A stretch of DNA of 64,000 bases from Breoghania sp037026715 (lineage in GTDB: Bacteria; Pseudomonadota; Alphaproteobacteria; Rhizobiales; Stappiaceae). Shown here piece by piece: positions 44,769 to 53,860 of this stretch. The stretch covers positions 491,808 through 555,807 of the forward strand of contig NZ_JBANCG010000004.1 of NCBI RefSeq assembly GCF_037026715.1. Reading direction: 5' to 3'. The position numbers and the translations under genes were made by a program. The notes under the pieces were generated by a model, which searched no databases, had not been told where the DNA came from, and saw only the letters and a list, made by a program, of their open reading frames with translations. Every line of letters starts with the position of its first letter. Position 1 is the first letter of the stretch.

Positions 44769-47264
44769 ATGATGGAGCACGTCTTTGAGATCGGGGATCG
44801 CGCCCCGGACATCGTGAACGTTGTGATCGAGATCCCGAAAACCCCGGCGATGACGCAGAAGCTGGAGGTCGACCTTTGCGACGGCAGCCTTCTCAATGCC
44901 GGCGATATCGATCCGCCGATCCCGATCCACTGGCACTACGGCGCCATTCCGCAGACCTTCGGCGGCGAGGGCGAGGCGCTGGACGTGCTGGTGGTGGCCG
45001 ACGAGAGCGAACGCCGGTCCGGCGAGCGGGTCCGGGTGCGGCCCATCGGCGTCTTCATCGCCATCGATGGGTGGGAAACCAACGACGACAAGATCATCGC
45101 CGTGCCCGACACCGAGGCCCATGCCGGCATCCGCGAGATCGGCGATCTGCCGCCGATCGGCACCGGCGTGGACGCAGGCATGCCGCTTGCCGCGGCGATG
45201 AACGCCTTTCTGGCGCGTTACCGGCCGGGCGATGCAATCGTCTTCGACGGATGGGGAAACAGCACCGATGCCCGCCGGATCATCCGGCTCGGCATGAACA
45301 AGTACCGCTGCGCCCCGCTGGCGCGCACCCGGCGCGATGCGCACACCTTTCCGCTCTATCAGCACATCTTCGTGCCGCCACCGCCGCGCCACTACGGGGC
45401 GACACACTATCTGGAGGACGTGGCGCCGGTCCGCGCGCTGTTCGAACGCGAGCCCTGCGATCGCGAATATGGCCACATCGTTTCCGGTGCGGACCTGAAG
45501 CGCGAGCTGCGCGCCGTGGGATACGCCGTCGGCCGCTCGCGTCTGCGCGGGCACGACCGCCAACGACTCGTCGCCGAACGGCTCCGGATGGCCGACCTGA
45601 TGATGCGCTACGGCGCCAAGGTGTTCACCGCGTCCAACGATGCCGACTGGCTGAGGCGGGCCCGCGCGCACGGGGTGGTCACCGCGCATGTGGACCACGA
45701 GGACTACGAGGTGGAGAACGTCGCCGGCATCAGCGCGATGGATCTGAGGACGATCCAGTACAAGCGCGCCGACGACACGCACGTGGCGATCGTGGAGCAT
45801 GGCGTCGGCCGCGAGGCGCTCAAGGACCGGCTGGTGCGCATCGGCGTCGCCGGCCGCGACGAGGACTGCCTGGTCTTCAACGTGCCGGATCGGCTGATCC
45901 CCTGGGAAGTACCGGCGCGCCATACCCGCTATACGCAGCTCACCAACTGGGTCGACTACGGCTTCAACATCTGGCCCGACCGGCACAATCGGCCGCATCT
46001 GGTCATCGGCGAGGCGGTGGAGAAGATCGCCAGGGCGCGCGGCCGGACACATGAACTCGATGCCTTCATCGAGGTCTGCGCGCCGGAGTTCGAAGGCGTG
46101 CACATTTTGCGGCTTGCCGAGGACCACCCCTACGGCGCGCCGACCAACAGCATCGACGTGGGTACAGCGATCATTTCCAACACCAGCCTTGCGCCACACA
46201 GTCGGGACGAGATGGAGGAGATCCTGCAGCGCCCGGTCGACAACACGCTGGAGGTGGAGGAGGACGTGCCGGGCCTGCGCTGCGCGGTGTTTCCCATCGA
46301 CAAGTCCGCCTATTCGATACTTCTGGAGGGCGATCCGCTGCACCATGCTTCGGTCGACCGCTCCTGTATCGACCCGCTCGATCCGATGGATTCCTTCTTC
46401 GACGTGCATGGATCCGAGCACGAGAACCTCGCCGCCCGGGTGCGCGAGCGGCGCGAGGCGATGGGAGAGGGCATCTTCGTCCAGAACGCCGTGACGGTCC
46501 GCCGCCGGCGCCCGCCCCTGCATCTGTCGCGGCGCCCCAGACGTCACGGACCGGAAACCGGCCGCGCGATGCGCGAGAGGCCGGCCGTCGTCATTCTCGA
46601 CTGGGACAACACGCTGATCGACGGTACGGCCTATTTCGCCAAGGTCGATGCGGCGGTCTTCGACCAGATCCGGAGGGAAGACGGGGTGGCGGCGAAAGCC
46701 CCTCACGTCTCGCTGCCGGGCGAGAGCGATCATGCCTTTTTCGTCCGTCTTCTGGGCTCGGATGCGCTTGCGGATAAGGCGGCGGCGCTGTTTGAGGCCA
46801 ATACGCGCGGAGGCGGTATTCCGGTCGATTTCCTGCCCGGCGGGGCGGAGCTGCTGCACTTTCTGTACGAAAGCGGCATCCCGCACGCCATCCACTCCAA
46901 CAGCGAGGACGGCTACCTGCGCGATCTGGTGCGGGTCACCTGCCGGCGCGCGGGGCTCCATGTGCCGCTCACCGTCGGCATCACGCCGGGACGCATCGAA
47001 AAGAAGCCCGATCCCGCCGGCATCCACGAGGTCCTGCGGCTTCTGTCGCGCGCAGAGGTGCGCCACGCGGCGGACAGCCGGGTCTGGATCATCGGGGATT
47101 CGCCGAAAACCGACGGCATGGCCGGACGGGCCGCGGGCATCAGCGTCGGGCTCGTTCCCTACCGGGGGGCAGGCGACGACGACGCGATCGACCTCGCGCA
47201 TGAGGACTGGCAGGTCTTTGCCGACCTCGAAGCGGTGAAGCAGGCGATCTCGGACGCGGGATGA
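44769..47264 (+). CDS. Three-part fusion: PPase-like, unknown, HAD phosphatase
   Basis: An 831-residue protein I cannot match to a known full-length family. Residues 1-180 resemble family I inorganic pyrophosphatase (VIEIPKTPAMTQKLEVD, EGEALDVLVVAD, RPIGVFIAID, DDKIIAVP). Compared with the E. coli enzyme, active-site positions are Lys31, Glu33, Tyr57, Glu67, Glu69, Asp72, Asp100, Asp106 and Lys108: two catalytic Asp are Glu and the Arg43 equivalent seems missing. Residues ~185-595 are unrecognised; they contain a long well-formed alpha/beta-type region (YTQLTNWVDYGFNIWPDRHN). Residues ~605-831 are a HAD domain with nucleophile motif ILDWDNTLID (Asp611, Asp613), HSNSEDG and GDSPKTD (Asp777). 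One uninterrupted frame carries all three. No signal peptide or membrane helix is seen. Confidence 0.85.
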   Translation: MMEHVFEIGDRAPDIVNVVIEIPKTPAMTQKLEVDLCDGSLLNAGDIDPPIPIHWHYGAIPQTFGGEGEALDVLVVADESERRSGERVRVRPIGVFIAIDGWETNDDKIIAVPDTEAHAGIREIGDLPPIGTGVDAGMPLAAAMNAFLARYRPGDAIVFDGWGNSTDARRIIRLGMNKYRCAPLARTRRDAHTFPLYQHIFVPPPPRHYGATHYLEDVAPVRALFEREPCDREYGHIVSGADLKRELRAVGYAVGRSRLRGHDRQRLVAERLRMADLMMRYGAKVFTASNDADWLRRARAHGVVTAHVDHEDYEVENVAGISAMDLRTIQYKRADDTHVAIVEHGVGREALKDRLVRIGVAGRDEDCLVFNVPDRLIPWEVPARHTRYTQLTNWVDYGFNIWPDRHNRPHLVIGEAVEKIARARGRTHELDAFIEVCAPEFEGVHILRLAEDHPYGAPTNSIDVGTAIISNTSLAPHSRDEMEEILQRPVDNTLEVEEDVPGLRCAVFPIDKSAYSILLEGDPLHHASVDRSCIDPLDPMDSFFDVHGSEHENLAARVRERREAMGEGIFVQNAVTVRRRRPPLHLSRRPRRHGPETGRAMRERPAVVILDWDNTLIDGTAYFAKVDAAVFDQIRREDGVAAKAPHVSLPGESDHAFFVRLLGSDALADKAAALFEANTRGGGIPVDFLPGGAELLHFLYESGIPHAIHSNSEDGYLRDLVRVTCRRAGLHVPLTVGITPGRIEKKPDPAGIHEVLRLLSRAEVRHAADSRVWIIGDSPKTDGMAGRAAGISVGLVPYRGAGDDDAIDLAHEDWQVFADLEAVKQAISDAG

Positions 47265-47402
47265 GGGCGGGCCTTACCCGGCACACCACCGACATCATTC
47301 GGCCTTATGAAAACTTCGTAATTTGCGAAGCTCGCCCAATCATGGCCTAGTAGGGGGAACACACTCTTTCCGGCGATTCACCTTTCAAGCTGCCGAGGAT
47401 CG

Positions 47403-49289
47403 ATGCCAGGATTTTTCGCCCGCACGCTCGTTGCCGCCCTTCTCCCTCTCGTTGTCGCCGGCCTCATCGCCGGGGCCGGTGCCGCGCCCGCGCTTACCGC
47501 CGACGGCGATACGGGACCGCAATGGACCCACGCGACCGCGCTGACGGGGGAACCGAAATACGGGCCCGACGTCGATCACTTCGACTACGTCAACCCGGAC
47601 GCCCCCAAGGGGGGCACGGTGCGGCTGGCGACCTCCGGCGGCTTCGACACGTTCAACCCGATCCTGTCGCGCGGCAATCCGGCGCCGGGCCTCGGGCTCA
47701 CCTTCGACCGGCTGATGGACGATGCGCTCGACGAGATGAACATCTCCGCCATCTACGGGCTGATCGCGGAGGCGACCCGGCATCCGGCCGACGATTCCTG
47801 GGTGGAGTTCCGTCTCAACCCGAAGGCGCGCTGGCACGACGGTGCGCCGATTACCGTGGACGACGTGGTGTGGAGCTTCGAGAAGCTCGTCGAGGTCAAT
47901 CCGTCCCAGCGCTTCTATTACCGCAACGTGGTGAAGGCTGAGAAGGTCGCCGACGACGTGGTGCGCTTCACCTTCGACGTGAAGAATAACCGCGAGCTTC
48001 CACACATCATGGGGCAGATCCCGGTACTGCCGAAGCACTGGTGGGAGGGAACCGACGCCAACGGCAACAAGCGCGATATCTCCAAGGGCACGCTGGAACC
48101 GCCGCTGGGTTCGGGCCCTTACAAGATCAAGTCGTTCGAGGCCAACCGGTCGATCACCTACGAGCGGGTGAAGGACTATTGGGCGGCCGACCTGCCGGTG
48201 CGCAAGGGCACCTACAATTTCGACGAGATCCGCTACGACAGCTATATGGACTCGGCTGTCTCTCTGGAGGCGTTCAAAGGCGACCAGTACGATTTCCGCG
48301 ACGAGCGCTCTGCCAGCGTGTGGGCGAAAGGCTATGATTTTCCTGCCGTCCAAGACGGGCGCGTCATCCGTCAGGAGTTTGCGGACAAGGCTTCGGGAGT
48401 AATGCAGGCCTTCGTGCCGAACCTCCGGCTGAAGAAATTCGCCGACCCTCGCGTGCGCGAGGCGCTCAACTACGCCTACGATTTCGAAACGACCAACGAG
48501 ATCATTTCCGCCGGCCTTCTCAAACGCGTCAACTCCTTCTTCGCCGGCACCGAACTGGCATCCTCCGGACTGCCAAAAGGCGAAGAGCTTAAAATCCTGG
48601 AAGGCGTGCGCGACGAGGTGCCGCCGGAGGTCTTCACCACGCCTTACGAGAATCCGGTTGGCGGCAGTCCCCAGAAAGTGCGGGCCAACCTGCGTCACGC
48701 GCTGAAGCTGCTGACCGAAGCCGGCTACCGGCTGGACGGCCGCAAGCTGGTGGACGCCTCCGGCAAGCAGCTCTCCATCGAGTTCCTCTACTACGACAAG
48801 GGCCAGGAAAAGGGCCTGCTGCCCTATCTGAGCAACCTGAACAGCATCGGCATCGCCACGACACCGCGCCTCGTCGACGTGCCGCAATACATCAATCGGC
48901 TGCGCAACCGTGACTTCGAAATACTGACCTACGTGTGGCCGGAATCCCTGTCTCCGGGCAACGAGCAACGGGATTTCTGGGGGGCCGAGGCAGCCGACCG
49001 GCCGCAGTCACGCAACGTCGCCGGCATCAAGGACAAGGCCGTCGACACGCTCGTGGACAAGGTGATCTACGCCAAGGACCGGGCTGAACTCGTCGCCGCC
49101 ACCCATGCGCTCGACCGTGTGCTCTTGTGGAAGCACTTCGTCATCCCGCAATTCTATTCCGACGTCGATCGCACTGCCCGCTGGGACCGCTTCGGGCATC
49201 CGGAGAAGATGCCGGAATACACCTACGGCTTCCCGGAAATCTGGTGGTGGGACAAGGCCAAGGCCGCCAAGGTGGGCCCGCAGCCATGA
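47403..49289 (+). CDS. yejA: YejA-like peptide-binding protein 1
   Basis: Periplasmic solute-binding protein (family 5) of a yej-type peptide/microcin C ABC importer, 628 residues. A Sec signal (MPGFFARTLVAALLPLVVAG and on to AAPALT) is followed by the YejA hallmark LTGEPKYGPDVDHFDYVNPDAPKGG. Later family parts include EPPLGSGPYKIKSFEANRSITYERVKDYW (around residues 233-261) and the C-terminal FGHPEKMPEYTYGFPEIWWWD. It starts the yej operon. Its stop overlaps the next binding protein by four bases (ATGA). Confidence 0.94.
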   Translation: MPGFFARTLVAALLPLVVAGLIAGAGAAPALTADGDTGPQWTHATALTGEPKYGPDVDHFDYVNPDAPKGGTVRLATSGGFDTFNPILSRGNPAPGLGLTFDRLMDDALDEMNISAIYGLIAEATRHPADDSWVEFRLNPKARWHDGAPITVDDVVWSFEKLVEVNPSQRFYYRNVVKAEKVADDVVRFTFDVKNNRELPHIMGQIPVLPKHWWEGTDANGNKRDISKGTLEPPLGSGPYKIKSFEANRSITYERVKDYWAADLPVRKGTYNFDEIRYDSYMDSAVSLEAFKGDQYDFRDERSASVWAKGYDFPAVQDGRVIRQEFADKASGVMQAFVPNLRLKKFADPRVREALNYAYDFETTNEIISAGLLKRVNSFFAGTELASSGLPKGEELKILEGVRDEVPPEVFTTPYENPVGGSPQKVRANLRHALKLLTEAGYRLDGRKLVDASGKQLSIEFLYYDKGQEKGLLPYLSNLNSIGIATTPRLVDVPQYINRLRNRDFEILTYVWPESLSPGNEQRDFWGAEAADRPQSRNVAGIKDKAVDTLVDKVIYAKDRAELVAATHALDRVLLWKHFVIPQFYSDVDRTARWDRFGHPEKMPEYTYGFPEIWWWDKAKAAKVGPQP

Positions 49290-51163
49290 GCCGGGAGCCG
49301 AGCCGCCGCACGATTCTGGCCATGGGCGCGGGCGCCGCGCTTGCGCCGCTCGTCCGCGTCCTGCCCGCGCACGCCCAGGAGACGGCCGCAAAGGGCGCCG
49401 TCCATGGCCTTTCGGTCTTCGGCGATCTGAAATACGGGGCGGATTTCAAGAATTTCGGTTACGTGAACCCCGACGCCCCGAAGGCGGGGACGATGGCCTT
49501 CACCCCGCCGAACTGGGCCTTCAACCAGAACCCGCTCACCTTCGACACGCTGAACACCTTCGTGCTTCGGGGCAACGCCCCGCCGCGCATGGAGTTCTGC
49601 TTCGACACGCTGATGGTGCGCGCCGTGGACGAGCCCGACGCCATGTACGGGCTGGTGGCGGAAAGCGTCTCCATCTCCGAGGACGCCAACACCTACACGT
49701 TCCACCTGCGCCCCGAGGCGCGCTTCCACGACGGTTCGCCGCTGACGGCCGAGGATGTCGCCTATTCGCTTGGGCTTCTGAAGGAAAAGGGGCATCCGGC
49801 GATCACCCAGGCCATCGGCGAAATGACCGGCGCCCGCGCGCTCGACAAGGCCACGGTGGAGGTGACATTTTCCGGCAAGCAGACGCGCCAGCTGCCGCTC
49901 ACCGTCGCCGGGCTGCCGATCCTGTCGAAGGCCTATTACGAAACCCGCGACTTCACGGCCTCCACGATGGAGCCGCCGCTCGGGTCCGGTCCCTACAAGG
50001 TTGGTACGGTCGATCCGGGCCGCTCCATCGAATACGAGCGGGTCCGGGACTGGTGGGCGAAGGACCTTCCCGTCTCGCGCGGCAGCTACAATTTCGACAG
50101 GCTCAGGATCGAGTTCTATCGCGAGCGCGACATCGCCTTCGAGGCCTTCAAGAAGGGCAATCTGACCTATCGCGAGGAATTCGTCTCCAAGACCTGGGCG
50201 ACCGGCTACGACTTTCCCGCCATCCGACAGGGCCGGGTGATCAAGACGACGTTCCCCGACCTGACGCCGGCCGGTGCGCAAGGCTGGTTTTTCAACACCC
50301 GGCGGGAGAAGTTCGCCGATCCGCGAACGCGCGAGGCGATCGGGCTCGCCTTCGATTTCGAGTGGACCAACAAGAGCCTCTTTTTCGGGCTCTACCAGCG
50401 GACCAATTCGTTCTTCCAGAACTCGCCGATGATGGCGGAGGGCAAGCCCTCGGCCGACGAGATGAAGCTTTTGGAGCTTTTCCGGGGCCAGGTGCCGGAC
50501 GAGGTCTTCGGCGAGGTGTGGAGCGCGCCGAAATCGGACGGCTCGGGCCGCGACCGCACCCTGCTGCGCCGGGCGAGCGAACTGCTGGCCGAGGCCGGAT
50601 GGATCCGGCAGGGCAACCGGCTGGTCTCCGCCGACGGCGAGCCGCTGACCATCGAGATCCTCGGCAATTCACCGAGCTTCGAGCGCATCGTGCAGCCCTA
50701 TGTCAATGCTCTGGAGCGGCTCGGCGTCGCCGCGCAGTTCCGCCTCGTCGATGCCTCGCAGTACCAGTCGCGGCTCAACGATTTCGATTTCGACATGACC
50801 GGGCGGCGCTATTCGCTGTCGGCGACGCCAGGAGAGGCGATCCGCCAGTTCTGGGGCAGCCGGGCGGCGGACACGCCGGGCAGCGCCAATCTCGCCGGCA
50901 TCAAAAGCCCCGCGATCGATGCGCTGATCGAGAAGGTCATCCACGCCGATACCCGCGAGGAGATGACCATCGCGGCGCGCGCGCTCGACCGGGTGCTGAG
51001 GGCCGGTCACTACTGGGTGCCGAACTGGTACAAGCCGACCCACACGGTCGCCTACTGGGACAAGTTCGGAATGCCCGAGGCGCCGCCGGCCTACGATTTC
51101 CCGGTGGAGACCACGTGGTGGTACGACGAAGACAAGGCGAAGCGAATCGGCAAACCTGACTGA
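49286..51163 (+). CDS. YejA-like peptide-binding protein 2
   Basis: Second family 5 binding protein of the same importer, 625 residues. It shares the layout and many motifs with the first (DLKYGADFKNFGYVNPDAPKAG, MEPPLGSGPYKVGTVDPGRSIEYERV around residues 228-253), showing an old duplication. The N terminus SREPSRRTILAMGAGAALA looks like a Tat signal, ending near AHAQE, whereas the first protein has a plain Sec signal. It starts in a four-base overlap with the upstream gene, which fixes the start against a longer open frame. Ligand range may differ between the two. Confidence 0.93.
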   Translation: MSREPSRRTILAMGAGAALAPLVRVLPAHAQETAAKGAVHGLSVFGDLKYGADFKNFGYVNPDAPKAGTMAFTPPNWAFNQNPLTFDTLNTFVLRGNAPPRMEFCFDTLMVRAVDEPDAMYGLVAESVSISEDANTYTFHLRPEARFHDGSPLTAEDVAYSLGLLKEKGHPAITQAIGEMTGARALDKATVEVTFSGKQTRQLPLTVAGLPILSKAYYETRDFTASTMEPPLGSGPYKVGTVDPGRSIEYERVRDWWAKDLPVSRGSYNFDRLRIEFYRERDIAFEAFKKGNLTYREEFVSKTWATGYDFPAIRQGRVIKTTFPDLTPAGAQGWFFNTRREKFADPRTREAIGLAFDFEWTNKSLFFGLYQRTNSFFQNSPMMAEGKPSADEMKLLELFRGQVPDEVFGEVWSAPKSDGSGRDRTLLRRASELLAEAGWIRQGNRLVSADGEPLTIEILGNSPSFERIVQPYVNALERLGVAAQFRLVDASQYQSRLNDFDFDMTGRRYSLSATPGEAIRQFWGSRAADTPGSANLAGIKSPAIDALIEKVIHADTREEMTIAARALDRVLRAGHYWVPNWYKPTHTVAYWDKFGMPEAPPAYDFPVETTWWYDEDKAKRIGKPD

Positions 51164-51246
51164 ATTGCCGAGGACAAGGTCGCGATCCATTTCCCACTGA
51201 CACGCGCCGGTCGTCCGGCGGAAGACACGAGACGAGATCCTCGCCC

Positions 51247-52353
51247 ATGGGCGCCTATATTCTCAGACGTCTGCTTCTGATGATCCCGACCATCATCGGC
51301 ATCATGGCGATCAATTTCGCGATCATCCAGTTCGCGCCCGGCGGGCCGATCGAGCAGATCATCGCCAAGCTGCAGGGCACCGACGTCTCCGCCACCTCGC
51401 GCTTTTCCGGCGGCGGCGGCGATTTCGCCGGACAGCAAGCCCAGGCCGGCGGCGGTGAGGGCATCGGTTCAAAGTACCGCGGCGCGCAGGGGCTCGATCC
51501 GGAATTCATCAAGTCGCTGGAAAAGCAGTTCGGCTTCGACAAGCCGCCACTCACCCGTTTCGGCGAGATGCTTTGGAACTACGCCCGCTTCGATTTCGGC
51601 GAGAGCTATTTCCGTGACATCTCCGTCATCGACCTGATCAAGGAGAAGCTGCCGGTCTCCATCTCGCTGGGGCTTTGGATGACGCTGCTCTCCTACGGCA
51701 TCTCCATTCCGCTCGGCGTACGCAAGGCGGTCAAGGACGGCTCGCGCTTCGACGTGTGGACCTCGGGCGTCGTCATCATCGGCTACGCCATTCCCGGCTT
51801 CCTCTTCGCCGTACTGCTGATCGTGCTGTTTGCCGGCGGCTCCTATTGGGACTGGTTCCCGCTGCGCGGGCTCACGTCGGACAACTGGGAGAGCCTGTCG
51901 TGGCCCGCGCGCATCGCGGACTATTTCTGGCACCTGACCTTGCCGCTGATCGCCATGGCGCTGTCGGCCTTCGCCACCACGACGCTGCTTACCAAGAACT
52001 CGTTCCTCGACGAGATCCGCAAGCAATACGTGGTCACCGCCCGCGCCAAGGGCCTCAGCGAGCGCAAGGTGCTCTACGGCCACGTCTTCCGCAATGCCAT
52101 GCTGATCGTCATCGCCGGCTTTCCCGGCGCCTTCATCTCTTCGTTCTTCGCCGGTTCGCTCTTGATCGAGACGATATTCTCGCTCGACGGCATCGGGCTT
52201 CTTTCCTACGAATCCGTGCTGAACCGCGACTATCCGGTTGTGTTCGCCACGCTCTACATTTTCTCGCTCCTGAGCCTCGTGGTCGCGCTGATCACCGACC
52301 TCACCTACACCTGGATCGATCCACGGATCGATTTCGAAAGCCGGAAGGTCTGA
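51247..52353 (+). CDS. yejB: Peptide/microcin ABC transporter permease YejB
   Basis: Inner-membrane permease, 368 residues. N-terminal MGAYILRRLLLMIPTIIGIM is the usual OppB-type first helix. A long periplasmic insert with Gly-rich FSGGGGDFAGQQAQAGGGEG (residues ~54-73) is typical of YejB. The C-terminal core has the EAA-type loop VVTARAKGLSERKVLYGHVFRNAM and the ending TDLTYTWIDPRIDFE. It is 83 bp after the second binding protein and four bases before yejE. Confidence 0.94.
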   Translation: MGAYILRRLLLMIPTIIGIMAINFAIIQFAPGGPIEQIIAKLQGTDVSATSRFSGGGGDFAGQQAQAGGGEGIGSKYRGAQGLDPEFIKSLEKQFGFDKPPLTRFGEMLWNYARFDFGESYFRDISVIDLIKEKLPVSISLGLWMTLLSYGISIPLGVRKAVKDGSRFDVWTSGVVIIGYAIPGFLFAVLLIVLFAGGSYWDWFPLRGLTSDNWESLSWPARIADYFWHLTLPLIAMALSAFATTTLLTKNSFLDEIRKQYVVTARAKGLSERKVLYGHVFRNAMLIVIAGFPGAFISSFFAGSLLIETIFSLDGIGLLSYESVLNRDYPVVFATLYIFSLLSLVVALITDLTYTWIDPRIDFESRKV

Positions 52354-52356
52354 GCG

Positions 52357-53547
52357 ATGGCGATGGATCAAAGGCTCGACCAGGAACTCGAACGCGAAGG
52401 CTACGAGGCGCCGACACCGCTTCCCGGCGAGACGCAGGTCCCGCCGAAGCGCTTCGCCATTTCGCCGCTCAACCGCCGCCGGATCGCGAACTTCAAGGCC
52501 AACCGGCGCGGCTACTGGGCGTTCTGGATTTTCCTCGTCCTCTTCGTGCTGTCGCTGTTCGCCGACGTGATCGCCAACGACAAGCCGCTGCTCGTCTCCT
52601 ACAAGGGCGAATTGCTGTCGCCGGTGCTCGTCGACTATCCGGAGGAGAAATTCGGCGGCTTTCTTGCGGTCACCGATTACCGCGATCCCTATATCCAGGA
52701 CGAGATCAATTCGCACGGCTGGATGATCTGGCCGCCGATCCGCTATTCCTACACCACGGTAAACACGGCGATCCCGACGCCTGCGCCGGCCGCGCCCTCC
52801 TGGCAATTCGACAGGGAGACGCGCTGCCAGCGCTACGACAAGGGCGCGGATGACAGCAACTGCACGCTCGGCAACTGGAACTGGCTGGGGACCGACGACC
52901 AGGGCCGCGACGTGCTAGCCCGGCTGATCTACGGCTTCCGCCTGTCGGTGCTGTTCGGACTGGTGCTGACCGTTCTCTCCTCGTTCATCGGCGTGGCGGC
53001 AGGTGCGGTGCAGGGCTATTACGGCGGCTGGATCGATCTCGGCTTCCAGCGCTTCATCGAGATCTGGACCTCGATGCCTCAGCTCTATCTGATCCTGATC
53101 ATATCCTCGGTGCTGGTGCCGAATTTCTGGATCCTGTGCGGCATCCTGCTGGCCTTCTCATGGGTGGCGCTGGTCGGGCTGGTGCGCGCGGAATTCCTGC
53201 GCGGGCGCAATTTCGAGTACGTGAACGCGGCCCGCGCGCTCGGCGTCGCCAACCGCACCATCATGTTCCGCCACCTTTTGCCCAATGCCATGGTGGCGAC
53301 GCTGACCTTCCTGCCCTTCATCCTGAACGGCTCGATCTCGACGCTGACCTCGCTCGACTTCCTGGGCTTCGGTCTGCCGCCGGGCTCGCCGTCGCTGGGC
53401 GAGCTGCTCAGGCAGGGCAAGGACAACCTGCAGGCGCCCTGGCTGGGCATTTCCGGCTTCATCACCATTTCCCTCATGCTGAGCCTGCTGATCTTCATCG
53501 GCGAGGCCGTGCGCGACGCCTTCGATCCGCGCAAGACGTTCAAGTAA
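52357..53547 (+). CDS. yejE: Peptide/microcin ABC transporter permease YejE
   Basis: Second permease, OppC type, 396 residues. The N terminus includes the SPLNRRRIANFKANRRGYWAFW block of YejE. After a first helix comes a long periplasmic loop (SYKGELLSPVLVDYPEEKFGG onward) that is characteristic of this branch. The C-terminal part has the GTDDQGRDVLARLIYGFRLS motif, the EAA-type loop AARALGVANRTIMFRHLLPN, and ends AVRDAFDPRKTFK. In other genomes yejF normally follows directly; here a toxin-antitoxin pair intervenes. Confidence 0.94.
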   Translation: MAMDQRLDQELEREGYEAPTPLPGETQVPPKRFAISPLNRRRIANFKANRRGYWAFWIFLVLFVLSLFADVIANDKPLLVSYKGELLSPVLVDYPEEKFGGFLAVTDYRDPYIQDEINSHGWMIWPPIRYSYTTVNTAIPTPAPAAPSWQFDRETRCQRYDKGADDSNCTLGNWNWLGTDDQGRDVLARLIYGFRLSVLFGLVLTVLSSFIGVAAGAVQGYYGGWIDLGFQRFIEIWTSMPQLYLILIISSVLVPNFWILCGILLAFSWVALVGLVRAEFLRGRNFEYVNAARALGVANRTIMFRHLLPNAMVATLTFLPFILNGSISTLTSLDFLGFGLPPGSPSLGELLRQGKDNLQAPWLGISGFITISLMLSLLIFIGEAVRDAFDPRKTFK

Positions 53548-53617
53548 TCGGGCAAATGAGCGCGCGGCCCGTGATAAGATGGCGGGGCCGCGACGAAGAG
53601 GCGGACAAGGAGGGCTC

Positions 53618-53860
53618 ATGAACAGGATCGTGAAGGAGCACTACCCGGTCGAAAAGCTGCCGGAGGACCTGAGAGAGGGACTGGCACCGGGAACCATGGT
53701 GAGCGTGACACTGGAAACCGAGGCCTCCGCAGCGACTCCGCGGAGCGTGGAGGATCTGCTGCAACTGACGGAAGTCGTGCGCAGGACTTTGCCGCGCCGG
53801 GTGAGCGGGAAAGATGCTGCGCAGCGGATTCGGGATCTCCGGGACGAATGGGACGATTGA
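53618..53860 (+). CDS. Putative antitoxin of the PIN-domain toxin
   Basis: An 80-residue acidic protein directly before the PIN-domain gene. Its N-terminal part (MNRIVKEHYPVEKLPEDLRE) recalls small swapped-hairpin-like antitoxins or DNA-binding strands, and the C terminus (VSGKDAAQRIRDLRDEWDD) is helical and charged, like toxin-neutralising tails. I do not recognise a named family. ATG at 53618 has AAGGAGGGCTC upstream, a very strong ribosome site. The stop codon is directly followed by the toxin's ATG. Confidence 0.7.
   Translation: MNRIVKEHYPVEKLPEDLREGLAPGTMVSVTLETEASAATPRSVEDLLQLTEVVRRTLPRRVSGKDAAQRIRDLRDEWDD

Noticed and set aside
44721..47201. Minus-strand open frame of 826 codons
   Set aside because: Antisense to the PPase-HAD fusion, whose plus-strand frame has clear domain motifs.
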